From positions 152,028,501 through 152,092,500 of the forward strand of contig CM075670.1 of assembly GCA_037962975.1 (NCBI GenBank): a stretch of DNA of 64,000 bases, in the 5' to 3' direction. How positions within the stretch are numbered: position 1 is the first letter of the stretch; every line of letters begins with the position of its first letter. Below are positions 10,939 to 22,625 of the stretch, in pieces. The notes beneath the pieces were generated by a model. The model did not search any database and was not told where the DNA came from. It saw only the letters and a list, made by a program, of their open reading frames with translations. The position numbers and the translations under genes were made by a program. The stretch is from Clitoria ternatea (lineage: Eukaryota > Streptophyta > Magnoliopsida > Fabales > Fabaceae).

Positions 10939-12102
10939 TTTGATGTACAAGGTATAATTCAACTTTACGTACTGCTATCTCTTGCCGATGGGACGAGTGG
11001 TCCCGGTCCCATGGATATCCCCGTGGTGTCTGAATTTCTGGATGTGTTTCCTGATGAAATACCTGACTTACCGCCTCCAAGGGAGGTTGAGTTTGCTATT
11101 GACCTTGTACCTGGTGCCGAACCAGTGTCTATTGCTCCATATAGGATGTCTCCTATGGAGTTAGTTGAACTAAAGAAGCAAGTGGAGGAGCTGCTTGAGA
11201 AGGAGTTTGTTCGACCCAGTGTGTCACCCTGGGGAGCTCCTGTTTTATTAGTTAAGAAAAAGAATGGAACTATGCGGTTGTGTGTAGACTACCGCCAACT
11301 GAACAAGCTGATGATAAAGAATAGATATCCTTTACCTCGCATTGATGACCTGCTGGATCAATTAAGAGGTGCGGTGGTATTTTCGAAGATTGATTTGCGT
11401 TCCGGTTATCATCAAATTAGGGTGAGAGCCGAAGATATTCCAAAGACTGCGTTTAGGACGCGATATGGCCACTACGAGTATGTCGTGATGCCATTTAGAG
11501 TGACTAATGCTCCAGCGGTGTTCATGAGTTACATGAACCACATATTTCACGAATACCTGGATCGTTTTGTTGTGGTGTTCATCGATGATATCCTAGTATA
11601 TTCCAAGAGCCGGGAGGAACATGAAGAACATTTGAGAGTGGTGCTGAACATTCTTAGAGAGAACCAGTTGTACGCCAAGCTTTCTAAATATGAATTCTGG
11701 TTGACGAGCGTCCAGTTCCTTGGACATGTAATATCCGAGGATGGTATTTCGGTGGATCCTTCTAAGGTCGAAGCCGTTATAGCATGGTCTAGACCTACGA
11801 CGGTTACTGAAATCCGAAGTTTCCTTGGACTTGCGGGTTATTATCGAAGGTTTATTGAAGGTTTCTCTCGTCTTGCAAGACCTTTGACGAATTTGACAAG
11901 GAAGAACCAACCTTTTGTATGGACGGTTGAATGTGAGAAGTGCTTTGAGGAATTAAAGATGAGGCTGACTTTTGCTCCTATCTTAGCGTCGCCTGATTTA
12001 CAAGAAGAGTTTGTGGTGTATTGTGATGCTTCCAAGCATGGACTTGGATGTGTGCTAATGCAGAAGGAACGTGTAATAGCTTATGCTTCACGCCAGTTGT
12101 GA
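10939..12102 (+). pseudogene. Reverse transcriptase of the chromovirus
   Basis: From about 11011 it contains the standard Ty3 RT blocks: PVLLVKKKNGTMRLCVDYRQLN, KIDLRSGYHQIR, then YVVMPFRVTNAPA (usual G replaced by R) and the catalytic FIDD at 11578-11589 (the YVDD/FIDD box), then QFLGHVIS and FLGLAGYYRRFI. It would copy element RNA into DNA. The frame ends at TGA 12100-12102 inside the RNase H connection (ASRQL then stop, followed in frame by PHEVNYPTHDLELA); a CGA-to-TGA change fits, consistent with CpG deamination. Confidence 0.92.
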
Positions 12103-12513
12103 CCTCATGAAGTTAATTACCCAACTCACGATTTGGAGTTGGCTGCGGTTGTGTTTGCCTTGAAGATTTGGCGTCATTACTTATATGGTTCAAGATTTGT
12201 GGTTTTTAGTGACCACAAAAGTTTGAAATATCTTTTTGACCAAAAGGAATTGAATATGCGTCAGAGGAGATGGATGGAATTTTTGAAGGATTACGACTTT
12301 AAATTGATGTACCACCCGGGAAAAGCCAATGTTGTTGCCAATGCTCTTAGTCGGAAATCCTTGCATGTATCAACCATGATGGTCAAAGAGTTCGAGTTAA
12401 TTGAAGAATTTCAGAATTTGAATGTTGGAACCGAGGTTCAATCCTCCAAGAGACTATGTTTTGCTACCTTGAAGATATGCAATGAGTTTTTGGAGCTTGT
12501 GAAAGAGAAATAA
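12103..12513 (+). pseudogene. Ty3-type RNase H and tether of the chromovirus
   Basis: Continues the RT frame: DLELAAVVFALKIWRHYLYG, FSDHKSLKYLF and ALSRKS are typical of the Ty3/gypsy RNase H that removes the RNA strand during reverse transcription. A TAA at 12511-12513 interrupts the frame; the equivalent place in the older element at 17.0 kb reads EQQKSDPY, so a CAA-to-TAA change is likely. Confidence 0.87.
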
Positions 12514-13965
12514 AAAGATGATGATTATTTACAAGAGATGCGGAGATCTCAAGATAATGGGAAAAATTTATTTCTTGTGGAAGGCGTTGATGGTATATGG
12601 CGAGTAAAAGGTCGTGTGTATGTACCTTTATTCGGCGATTGGAGACGCACGGTGCTAGAGGAAGCACATAAAAGCATTTTTAGCATCCACCCTGGTGCAA
12701 CCAAGATGTATCATGATATAAAGAAGAACTTTTGGTGGCCCGGAATGAAACGTGATGTTACTAACTTTGTAGCTTCTTGCCTTACTTGTCAGAAGGCGAA
12801 GGTGGAACACCAAAGACCTTCAGGTACTTTGAGGCCACTTGATATCCCTGTTTGGAAGTGGGACGCGATTGCCATGGATTTTGTGTCCGGATTACCAAGA
12901 ACGAGGTCCAGATGTGATGGAATATGGGTGATTGTGGATCGTTTGACAAAGAGTGCACATTTTCTACCAATCAGTATGGAGAGCTCCTTGCAAGATTTAG
13001 CACAGTTGTACATTCGGGAGATTGTGAGATTACATGGTGTGCCGTCAAGCATTGTTTCTGATCGTGACCCCCGATTTACTTCCCGATTCTGGGGAAGCTT
13101 ACATGACGCGATGGGTTCAAAACTGAAGCTAAGTTCGGCGTATCATCCTCAAACCGATGGGCAGTCTGAGAGGACTATTCAGAGTCTTGAGGACTTACTA
13201 TGCGCTTGTGTTTTGGAGCATGGCGGTTCGTGGGATAAATATTTTCCTCTGATCGAATTCACCTACAACAACAGTTTTCATTCTAGTATTGGTATGGCAC
13301 CATACGAGGCCTTATATGGAAGGAGGTGTCGAACTCCTTTATGTTGGTTTGAAGTTGGTGAGAATCTAGCCTTAGGGCCTGAGATTGTTGAGGAAACTAC
13401 CGAGCAGATCAAGATGATCCGGGAAAAGATGAAAATTGCTCAGGATCGGCAAAAGAGCTATTATGATAAAAGAAGAAAGCCACTTGAGTTTCAAGTCGGC
13501 GATCATTTGTTATTACGAGTTTCGCGTGATAAGGGTATAGGAAGAGCCTTGAAGAGCAGAAAACTAAGTCCTAAATTCATTGGACCCTATGAGATCTTGG
13601 AACGGATTGGAGATGTCACATATCGGATTGCACTTCCTCCTCAGCTTGCAAATTTACATAATGTATTCCACGTGTCGCAGTTAAGAAAGTATATGCATGA
13701 TCCTCAGCACGTGATCTCTATTGACGATGTTGAGGTGCGGGATGACTTATCCGTCCTTCCTGTTTCTGTCTGTGTTGTTGAATATTCCGTGAAGAGACTG
13801 TGGAATAAGATGGTAACATTAGTAAAGGTGGCATGGAAGCATGGAGGCGTGGAAACACTTACTTGGGAACGCGAGGATGATATCCGTAAGCGGTACCCTC
13901 ATGCTTTCGAATCCGGTAAGTTGAATTTCAAGGACGAAATTTCTTTTAGGAGGGGTGGATTGTAA
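12514..13965 (+). pseudogene. Integrase with chromodomain-like C-terminus
   Basis: The longest open stretch of the element, with an ATG at 12538. The zinc-binding HHCC module spans about residues 44-84 of that ORF (AHKSIFSIHPG to CLTCQK). The catalytic core has MDFVSGLP, VSDRDPRFTSRFWG and YHPQTDGQSERTIQ, giving D, D and E. The tail has PHNVFHVSQLRKY-type sequence (here LANLHNVFHVSQLRKY) and ends KVAWKHGGVETLTWERED, resembling the chromodomain-like tails that tether chromoviruses to chromatin. Its stop codon TAA at 13963-13965 lies inside the first bases of the 3' LTR (TGTAACA). The ORF itself looks intact, but it is only the distal part of a broken polyprotein. Confidence 0.92.
13949..13960 (+). 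other. Polypurine tract
   Basis: GGAGGGGTGGAT lies immediately before the TGTAACACCC of the 3' LTR, where plus-strand DNA synthesis is primed. It overlaps the end of the integrase frame. Confidence 0.8.
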
Positions 13966-16602
13966 CACCCTGAATTTTTAAAAGACGAAGTTAAATTAGG
14001 AAAATAAATGTTGGATAATTAAATGCGGGCTAATTAATATCCCAAAATTCTTGAAATGATTTAAACAAGACTTTTCGAAATTGCTGGTGAATTATGGTGA
14101 TCGGTTGAGTTGAAAATTGACCCGGATAAAATATAGGTGTCGGATCAAGTATCTCCGATTGAGATGCTGTTGGTCAGGGCCGTGGATAATGTTATTGGGA
14201 TTCCGAATTTATATTTGGAATAATTTTTAGAATATGTATTGAACCCGAATGGCGAACCTGTTTGTTTACGAAACGAAAGAATTTAATGAAAACTTAATAA
14301 CTTAAAAACTAAATTTATACTTTCACTTTCACTCCCGTTGCACCCTTCTTCTCCACGCCAAGATCTTTCTTCTTTTCTTCTTCTTCTACTTCATTATTCC
14401 TCTTCATCTTCCCTTTGAACCCTAAATTAAAAGGAAATACCCTTTCCTTCTCCATTGTTGTTCTTCAAGAAGCTCAAGAAAAGCTTGGAGCTTGGGATCT
14501 TTTCTTTCCTCCTCTCATTTTCGTGTGGATCTTCTCCTTTTTTACACATCCACTTGTTTCTTTTCTTGAGGTAAAATTATTACCATTTTCCATGTATATA
14601 AACCTATTACTATGTGTCTTCAATGTTAAGAAAGCATTTAATGTATGTAGGTTACTAGGAGAAGCATTAAATGTGGAAACCCTAAGATGGGTTGACATAA
14701 ATACAAGCTTATGAATAATTAATGAGTAGTTGTAATTATGGGGGGAAAAGAAGGAGGTATATGAGTGTTTATGAAGGTTGGTGGGTTTGGTTAAAACCCT
14801 AAATTTGAATTTTAGGAGGAAATGTATAATATTGAAGAAGTATAGCATTTATAGAAGGAGTTAGCATTTGTGGATGGGAAGAGTGTTATAAATGAAGAGG
14901 TATTGACATTTAATGATGATGATGTTGACTTAAAGTTATAATAGGTGGGAAACTCACCAAGGTGTTGGTGGAGATTTAATAAACGGAATGTAGCCTTTAA
15001 TACTAATACATGGTGATTTAAGGGAAGGAATTCCCGAAGCCTAATTAGGCAAATGAATGAAATTGATAAATAGTTTCCACATGATAAGAATCATGTGTAC
15101 ACCTATGTATATGTATGTTGAATTGGTGTTTGAATGAATGATTGATGTGGCCCTATAATTGATGGGTGTAGGGCTTGACAATACTGGTGAGGCGGGAACA
15201 TCAAACCCGGAAGTGTACTTCTCTTAAGGTAGGAGAGGGGTGTATTTTCTAAATGTATGAGAATTATGATGATAATGTATGTATTAATGTGATATGGCAT
15301 GTTGTCTTGATTAAATGTGTTGAAATGAGAAATTGTGTATGGTGTTTTGAAATGAGTGTTTATATGATGAAACCTTCCTTATTTTGATAAATGAATGAAG
15401 TTTATATGTGGAATGTTAGACTTGTGAAGTAAAAGAGTTGTTGAGTTGATTTATATACAATAGATGAGTTAGAATGGAAATCTACAAGCATGATTGATTA
15501 GAGCAAGTTCTAAATATGTAATATGGTATGTATGAAGTGTTGAATCTGAGTAAAATTGATTAGAATGAGTTTTGGTATAGTGAATTAAGTGTTTTCTGTA
15601 TTTTCCTCTATTTTACTGTCAATCTCGCTCAAGCGAGAGGGTTTCTCACTCAAGCGAGAATGCCCCTATATCGAATTTTGGTTCCTGGACGATTCTTGCT
15701 TAGGCGAGAATGGGTCTCGCTCAGGCGAGATTGTCTCAGCATCAGAGTTTGGCCACTGGGCCATTTTCGCCCAAGCGGGGGTGCTTTTCACCCAAGCGAA
15801 ATTGCCTCAGAATCAGAGGTGGGATCCTGGACAATTTTCACTCAGGCGAGAGTGAGCTTCGCCCAGGCGAGATGGCTTGGTATCAGGGATTGGTCTCGGG
15901 TTTATCAGGAATTTGCTCTCGGGAAAATTTTCGCTCAGGCGAGAGTGAGCTTCGCCCGAGCGAGTGTGGGACTTTTAGCTACTGGCCGATTTTCGCTTGA
16001 GCGAATGGCCTTAGGAGTGCGTTCGCCCGAGCGAGTTAGCGTGGATTGGGTTCTGGGCGTTTTTCGCCTTACGCTCGTTGGCTTCGCCCAAGCGAGGATT
16101 GCACTACTCGCTCAAGCGAGTTGGGGTTCGCTTGAGCGAAGTGGCCCCTGAACCTTCACTTCCTCCTTTCGCTCAGCTCTTTCTGTTTCGCCCAAGCGTG
16201 CTGCGTGAAGCTCGCTCAAGCGAATTGGGATTTCGCTTGAGCGAGGGGGACTCTGATTTCCCAAAACGCTTTGACCATGTCATGTTCCATTATCTTCACA
16301 TTAAATCTTGATTCCAAATTATTTTATGAATACCTTGGGCATAACTTTGGTCTCTTAATTCCAAATGAGTGATCTCTTAAGAATCTAATTCCATAACTTT
16401 AATTTACTCAAAATACTTCCGCTATATTAATTATGGATTTCTTAAGAGTTAACCTTATGAACTTACCTTCTCATATCTTCACATATGAGATAGGTCTCTG
16501 ATAGATCCAGGGTAGTAAATAAATGGCTTCACCATTTGTATTTTTCGTAAATCAATAATATTAAAATCGCGAAAAATTTACCCCTATTTTTGGGGTGTCA
16601 CA
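13961..16602 (+). repeat. 3' LTR of the 10.3-kb chromovirus
   Basis: 2642 bp, colinear with the 5' LTR with no indel seen. Ends GTGTCACA and is followed by GAAAG. About half of the roughly 34 differences from the 5' LTR fall within the dyad array. Confidence 0.93.
15624..16245 (+). repeat. Paired-dyad array in the 3' LTR
   Basis: Same array as 8005-8626, shifted by 7619 bp. I count about 17 substitutions relative to that copy, mostly C/T or G/A and many in CpG within the dyads, but the 21-bp pair spacing and 71-bp period are unchanged. Confidence 0.9.
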
Positions 16603-16607
16603 GAAAG
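16603..16607. repeat. Target-site duplication GAAAG (right copy)
   Basis: Matches 6337-6341. The interrupted minus-strand integrase resumes here. Confidence 0.95.
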
Positions 16608-17014
16608 TGTGCCAATTTGGTGAGTTGATCAACAATCACCCAAATAGAATCATGACCAAAACATGTTTTGGGTAACCCGGACACAAAATCCATAGTAATA
16701 GAGTCCCATTTCCAAACGGGAATATCAAGCAATTGTAGTCTACCTACGAGTTTCTGGTGTCCCATCTTTGCCTTGTGACATACTAAACAATAAGACATAA
16801 ATTTCCCCACATTTTTCTTTAGTCTACGCCACTAGAAATCCTTTTTCAAATCCTGATACATCTTCATCATACCAGGGTGAATACTCAGCATACTTTTGTA
16901 TGTCTCATTAAGCACCATTTTCTCAAGTCATTTGCATCTGGAACATAAATCTAACCTCTAACCCGCGAAAGGCCATCATGTCCCTTATAATAATGACATA
17001 TTTTTACCTTTTAC
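16608..17014 (-). pseudogene. Old chromovirus integrase, N-terminal fragment
   Basis: Minus-strand reading gives SYCLVCHKAKMGHQKL (the CxxC end of the zinc module) and LDIPVWKWDSITMDFVSGLPKT with the first catalytic aspartate, ending at LTKLAHFL where the 10.3-kb element is inserted. The upstream part toward 17014 has lost its frame. With the fragment at 6027-6341 it forms one split integrase. Confidence 0.85.
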
Positions 17015-18240
17015 CTAAAGCCCCTTCAACTCTTGAAGGTATGGATCAGATTTTTGTTGCTCATATACAAGCTTCAAGAACTCATTTGTAACCTTCAGTG
17101 CACCAAGAATCATGACATTTTGGAATTTCATCTCAACACTGAGGTTTAGATCATGGAATTGCTCAAGTAACTCATATTCCTTCACCATCAAACTCACCAT
17201 ATGTATCGACTTTCGACTTAAGGCGTCTGCTACAATATTTGCCTTTCTAGGATGGTATTTCAATTCAAAATCATAGTCTTTTAAGAACTCCATCCAACGC
17301 CGTTGGCGCATATTCAATTCCTTATTACTGAAGAGGTATTTCAGACTTTTGTGGTCGCTAAAAACCAAAAACCTCGAGCCATACAGGTAGTGTCTCCATA
17401 TTTTCAATGCAAATACTACAACAGCTAGCTCTAAATCGTGAGTGGGATAGTTCACTTCATGGGGCCTCAATTGCCTTAAAGCATAGGCAATCACCTGGTT
17501 GTCTTGCATCAAAACACACCCACGACCAAGTTTAGATGCATCACAGTAAACAACAAAGTCTTCCTATGGGTTAGGTAAAGCTAACATAGGAGCAGAAGTA
17601 AGTCGGTGCTTCAACTCCAAGAAACTTTTCTCACATTCAGGAGACCAAACATATGTCTGATTCTTCTGAGTTAGCTTCGTCAAAGGCAAAGCTAAACGGA
17701 AAAACCCTTCAATGAACCTTCCGTAATATCCAGCCTATCTGAGAAAACTTCTAACTTCAGTGACAGATTGAGGTTGTTACCAAGCCACTACGCCTCAACC
17801 TTAGATGGATCTACAAATACACTGTCTCTAGAGATTACATGGCCTAAAAATTGAATATTCCTTAACTAGAACTCACATTTAGATAACTTAGCATATAACT
17901 GATTTTCTCGCAGTACTTGAAATACAAGTCAGAGATGCCTCTCATGATCCTGTGAAGTCTTTGAATAAATAAGGATGTCATCGATAAAGACCACAACAAA
18001 TTTATCTAAATACAGATGGAAGATACGATTCATATAATCCATGAAAATCGTAGGTGCATTAGTCACACCAAATAGCATAACAACATACTCAAAGTGACCG
18101 TATCGAGTTCTGAAAGCTGTTTTTGGGATATCATCTAACTTCACCTGAATTTAATGGTAACCAGATCAAAGGTCAATATATGGGGGCTCTCTATGGGGAG
18201 ATGCCCAGTTGAATAAACTATTTATCAAGTAATTCATTGA
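17015..18240 (-). pseudogene. Old chromovirus RT and RNase H
   Basis: RNase H at 17015-17512: QLRPHEVNYPTHDLELAVVV, FSDHKSLKYLFSNKELNMRQ and ADALSRKS. RT at about 17515-18180 includes DIPKTAFRTRYGHFEYVVML, FGVTNAPTIFMDYMNRIF and the catalytic FIDDILIYSK. The stretch 17513-17928 is broken by stops and shifts, though words such as FLGH-region homologues remain. Relative to the 10.3-kb element it is clearly related but independently decayed. Confidence 0.85.
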
Positions 18241-18241
18241 C

Positions 18242-18876
18242 TTATTGTTTCAATTTCACTAATTCGGATGGGGACATCCGGTATGATGCCTTATAAACAG
18301 GTTTTGCACCAGACATAAGGTTTATGGAAAATCTAACTTCTCTTGATAGGGGTAAATTAGGGACTTCCTTTGGAGAAACATAAGAGAATTCACACACAAT
18401 CGAAAATTTAGATAAATGAGAATTATTTTTGCCATTAGTCAAATCAAACAACATGCATAACAAAGATATGCCACTTACAGAGGATTCTGGAGTGGACTCA
18501 ATCAGAAAGATAATAGTCTTCTGGTGGCAATCGACCATCACACGATTGACGGATAGCCAGTCTAGGCCTAAAATAACCTTAAGATCAACAGAGGTAAGCA
18601 AACTAGATCAACAAGAAACTTTTTATCACCTAAGGCTAGAAGCATATCTTGGCACACATTGATGGTCCTCAAAGAAACACCAGTGGGAGTAGTGATAATC
18701 ATAACACTAGGCATACAAGTCGCTATTAATTTCATGCGCTTCATACAAGCTTCAGATATAAATGAATAGGTCGTACCGAAGTCAAATATAACAACGCAAA
18801 TATGATCATTAATTGTCCACTTACTTTGAACTAGGTCATCGGCTTGCTTAGCTTCACCAGCAGTGATAGCAAACAC
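18242..18876 (-). pseudogene. Old chromovirus protease and protease-RT linker
   Basis: Protease at 18568-18876 starts FAITAGEAKQADDLVQSKW and carries a mutated active site, DFGTTYSFIS where DSGATHSFIS is expected. The next frame (18242-18601) has VILGLDWLSVNRVMVDCHQK and EVRFSINLMSGAKPVYKASYRMSPSELVKLKQ, the linker to RT. The two pieces overlap in different frames, so at least one frameshift separates them. Confidence 0.83.
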
Positions 18877-19849
18877 ACGACCATGAGCAGGTTGTTGGTT
18901 GCCCTCGGTCGGTGCTGTATTCCCTCTAGGAACTTGGCCTCCTCACCCACCACCATTGTGTCCACCACAGTGTCTACCACCACTGCGGCCACTAGCATCC
19001 ACATTACCACCGCCACCACGGCCAGCAGGATTGGGGTTATTCTCCTGAGGAGCAGGAACAATAACACGAGCATTTTATGGACAAGCACATTGATGGCATA
19101 CCATATCTGCACTCCTATTGCATCACCGGATAGGATCATCTCCATTACATCTAAAGAATTTCCCTCAGAAACAACCGCCACCATGACCTGCAAAAGAAGA
19201 AGAGGATCTTCCCCTAGACTGGTTCGAACCTTACTGAAATTGTCTCCTTAATTTCAGCTTCAAACCTTTTTTAGTATTTTTGTCAGCCACTAAAGTCAAC
19301 TAATCTTCTTCAACAATTTTGCACTTATTTACAAGTACGGGAAATCATGAATCTCATGGAATCTAATTGCCTTTCTTAGTTCAAGATGAAGCCCACTTTC
19401 AAATTTAACACATCGAGATGCCTCAATCCCCTTATTCTAGAATATAAGATAAAATAAACTCATAATTAAATTATTAGTGTACTCTCCCACTAACATGGTA
19501 CATTGCTTCAGCTCCATAAATTCAAGTATTCTTCCGGCTCCTGACATTTTCTAGTAGTAATCATTCGTTGCTTGGTCCTCAACCACCAAGTCTTAGCTTT
19601 TTCCACAAGTTGGTAGGTGGCATATTCCACTTTTGTTGTATCAGTGTACTCAAATGGACAGAAAATACGCTCTATTTCCTTCACCTAGAGGCAAGCACCC
19701 TCCGGATTATAACCCTTTTTCAAAGTGGATGGCTTGCGCTTTAGAAATCTATCCAAACCATCATGTTCACGTCCTTGTCGATAAAAAATGCAAGGTAACT
19801 GAGCCAACATGTTGGCCATAGGATCATCAGGTGTCCCACGACTAGCCAT
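18877..19849 (-). pseudogene. gag: Old chromovirus gag
   Basis: A minus-strand ATG at 19849 begins MASRGTPDDPMANMLAQL, a start seen in plant chromovirus Gag proteins. The rest is fragmented by stops and shifts; the zinc-knuckle region (about 18950-19150) is unreadable in one frame, although Gly/Val-rich sequence remains. No PBS or 5' LTR of this element is recognisable to the right. Confidence 0.7.
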
Positions 19850-20266
19850 AATTTAGTCTCAACACATAGATAATTATTACACAATTTAGTACTTCAAAAT
19901 AATAAGAAGATGCAACTTAAATAACCTTTAAATAAGGTGTAAGGTTCGGTGAGACTCAGGGAGCAGCGTGCAATGTCATGGTACCTAAAATAAAATTTTT
20001 AAACATACCATGCAATCCAATAATTAAGTTATATGGAATTATACAAGTTAAATCCTCATATAAAATTATCAATCACCTAATAATAATCCATATAGCATTA
20101 ACCAAATATGCATAACAATCTAAAAGCATGCTAATTAAATCTTAAATTCACCCATTTCCCGAAAATAAATTTTTAAAATTAAAAATATATGAAATAAAAT
20201 AAAATTGAGGGAAATGCTTTGTTAGCACCTGTGGTGTGCTCAGAAATTTAACAAGGAATTAGCTGG
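19850..20266. other. AT-rich stretch, nothing assigned
   Basis: Probably leader of the old minus-strand element. I see no tRNA-Met-type primer site on the minus strand and no LTR terminus before the TGTAATATCCC at 20267. Confidence 0.4.
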
Positions 20267-22037
20267 TGTAATATCCCAATTACTAAAATTAATTAATTAT
20301 GTTATCAAAAATTTATAGATAAATTATTTAAATATATTATAAACTAAATTAAATACATTGGGGGAATTTAAATTAGAAATGAGTTTGATTTAATTAATTA
20401 AAAGTGATTAATTAAGAGATTAGTTTTAAAATCAAATTGTGATGATAAATTATTAGTTAGCATGAAGTGTAAGTTATTAATTACTTAAGGTAAAAGTGAG
20501 TCTTATTAAAAGAAAATAAAAGAAAATAGAAAAGAAAAGCATGAAAAGATAAGATTGCCCTTGGGGGTTAAAAATCAATTTTTCTTTTTCTTCCTTTTTC
20601 CATCTGATTCACGCATGCTTCTTCGTCTTTTCCTTCCGTCCATGGCTGTGTATGCATAGGAGCCTGATTGACCTTCGATTTCTCGTCAGAACTTGAAATT
20701 GAAGGCACCATTATGATTGGGGAAATGAGATGAACGTTTTGACATGCTCAATTTCCTGATTCTCATTTTCTTTCTCTAGGCTGAAAGTGGCACATGCATG
20801 GGGTTTTCGTTTTTTCATCATTTCTTGTATTTTGAAGCTCGAAAATAGAACTTGGCAAAGTGGGTGTCGATGAATTGTGAATGGGGTTTTATTTTTGTGT
20901 CGTAGGTGGCGAACTGAGTAACGGGAAGCAGCTAAGCGCTGTGGCTCTTGAAGTGGGGGTCAAAATTGTCAAAAGTAAGCTTCGAAAGCTCTAATGGTAG
21001 GTTTGGATTAGTTTTGATATAATGGGTTTCCATTTCGGATGTAGAAACATGATGTGGGTTCATAAATTTTCAATTTTAGATTCTTGGTGAAGTTTGGTAA
21101 AGTCGGCGTTTGATTCGAAGAATCTGAAACGTAGAAATGAGGTAAGGGGGTGTATTATGGTAGTTGAGGAAAATGGTAGGATAGCTTAAATGTATTAATT
21201 GCTGTATAAATATATGTATTTGTATATAAGTATAATTGTTAGCGCTGTTTAACTAGACTGTGAAGATGAGTCATGAATAATTGGATATAATGGATATGAA
21301 ATTAGCCCGATGATAATAATAAGAATTAATTATGTGATCTAGACTATATAAATGTGTTTTGTGATAATGGTTATAATGTGAATGATAATGAGACATCATG
21401 GAGGATATCTTGGATAATGATGATGATCACATGTTGATGTATATTGATAAAATGAAATGATTAATTGCTGGTGATTAAAGAATTGAGAAACATTGTGTAT
21501 TGAGATAATAAGGGAAAAGATGTGCCTAGGTGGCAGGTTGAAATCCCAATTTAATGGCTGTAGTGCTGGGATGAGCTATTTGATGTTTGTATCTAAGTTG
21601 ATACGTCATAAAGTTGATATATGTCTATATTATGTAGTGTGGATGACCAATTGGTATAATTACCCCTCGTTTTGGCTCCCATGGTTGAGCTTGGTACAGT
21701 TGAGCTACCCAGTGGTCAAGTAGGACCCAGTGAAGAGGTGGGGAGCCAGGTAGAGCTCGGTGGACCAGGCAGGGTTCACGAGTAGGCGAGTAAAACCCCC
21801 AGCTGATGGCCGATCCAGTTAGTATCCAGATACTAGAGAGTTATATATATTATCATTGACTGAGAGTCAGTTGCGAAACTATTTGAATTGATGATGAATT
21901 AATTATGGTATTGTGATATGAATTGTTAACTATCAATCTTATGAGATTGTGAAATTATTAAAAATGTTGAAACAAAATGAGAATGAATAAATGGGAAGTG
22001 ACTAAATGAACCTTTGGCCTATGCTATGCCTTTCCCG

Positions 22038-22059
22038 ATATATATATATATATATATAT
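22038..22059. repeat. AT microsatellite
   Basis: Alternating AT run inside LTR-like sequence 1. Confidence 0.9.
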
Positions 22060-22227
22060 CTATATATATGCACATATATATGTTGTTGATTATTTGCATT
22101 GATTTGTATTGTTAGTCACTCACCCTTATTGTGGTTTTTAGTGACTGAAGATAGGGACATTGCAGACGCCGCAGAGATTAGTGCCTGCTGAGCTGGGAGA
22201 AATGCCAAAGAAATTGGAATATTAATG

Positions 22228-22231
<4 letters not shown>

Positions 22232-22290
<59 letters not shown>
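22232..22290. repeat. Compound AT then GT microsatellite
   Basis: About 15 AT units pass directly into about 11 GT units inside LTR-like sequence 1. Confidence 0.9.
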
Positions 22291-22625
22291 ATGCTATGCT
22301 TTGAGTACTATAGTTGTAACGATGGTTGTGTAAATATATGTAGGTATAGTGTTGATGATGCAGGCAGCTATTTAGCTTGTGTGTGACTATTTTGATGCCT
22401 TGATTGTGGTGTTAAAGACCTAGTAATGGTCATGTTGCTATATATAAATATGAGAAGGTTATGACTGGCAATGATAAAGTATGGCTAGTGATGATATAAT
22501 GATGTGATGATGAATGTGTGAAATAATGTCCAGGAGTTGTATATCATTGAGCCATCTTGAATGATGATATATGCTTATGGGTAGTTTAATGTGATGGTGT
22601 TTATGATGTATGTGTTTATGTAAAT

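Larger units (their letters stand above)
6342..16602 (+). mobile_element. Complete Ty3/gypsy chromovirus (Tekay/Del-like), coding-defective
   Basis: 10,261 bp: 2642-bp LTRs at 6342-8983 and 13961-16602, tRNA-Met-type primer site, gag, protease, RT, RNase H, integrase with a chromodomain-like tail, and a purine tract before the 3' LTR. It is bounded by GAAAG duplications and lies inside an older minus-strand integrase gene. By hand I count about 34 LTR differences (about 1.3%), mostly transitions, so insertion is recent on a retroelement scale. From about 9838 onward all coding is in one frame; it is broken by five stops and, upstream, by an 8-bp tandem duplication in gag. Assignment to Tekay/Del rests on long LTRs, the primer site and the integrase tail; it needs an RT tree. 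Confidence 0.93.
20267..22625 (+). repeat. LTR-like sequence 1, plus orientation, 3' end missing
   Basis: Begins TGTAATATCCCAATTAC, the usual start of chromovirus LTRs in this window. A pyrimidine-rich block (20580-20640) follows, as in the 6342 LTR. The segment 21650-21830 is rich in GGTGGGGAGCCAGG-type words, and 22120-22200 resembles the 3' LTR region. No GGGTGTTACA end or primer site follows; the sequence runs directly into a second LTR head at 22626. Confidence 0.6.

Noticed and set aside
12538..13965. Integrase ORF as an intact stand-alone gene
   Set aside because: It is the distal part of a Gag-Pol polyprotein in the same frame as upstream broken domains and has no own promoter.
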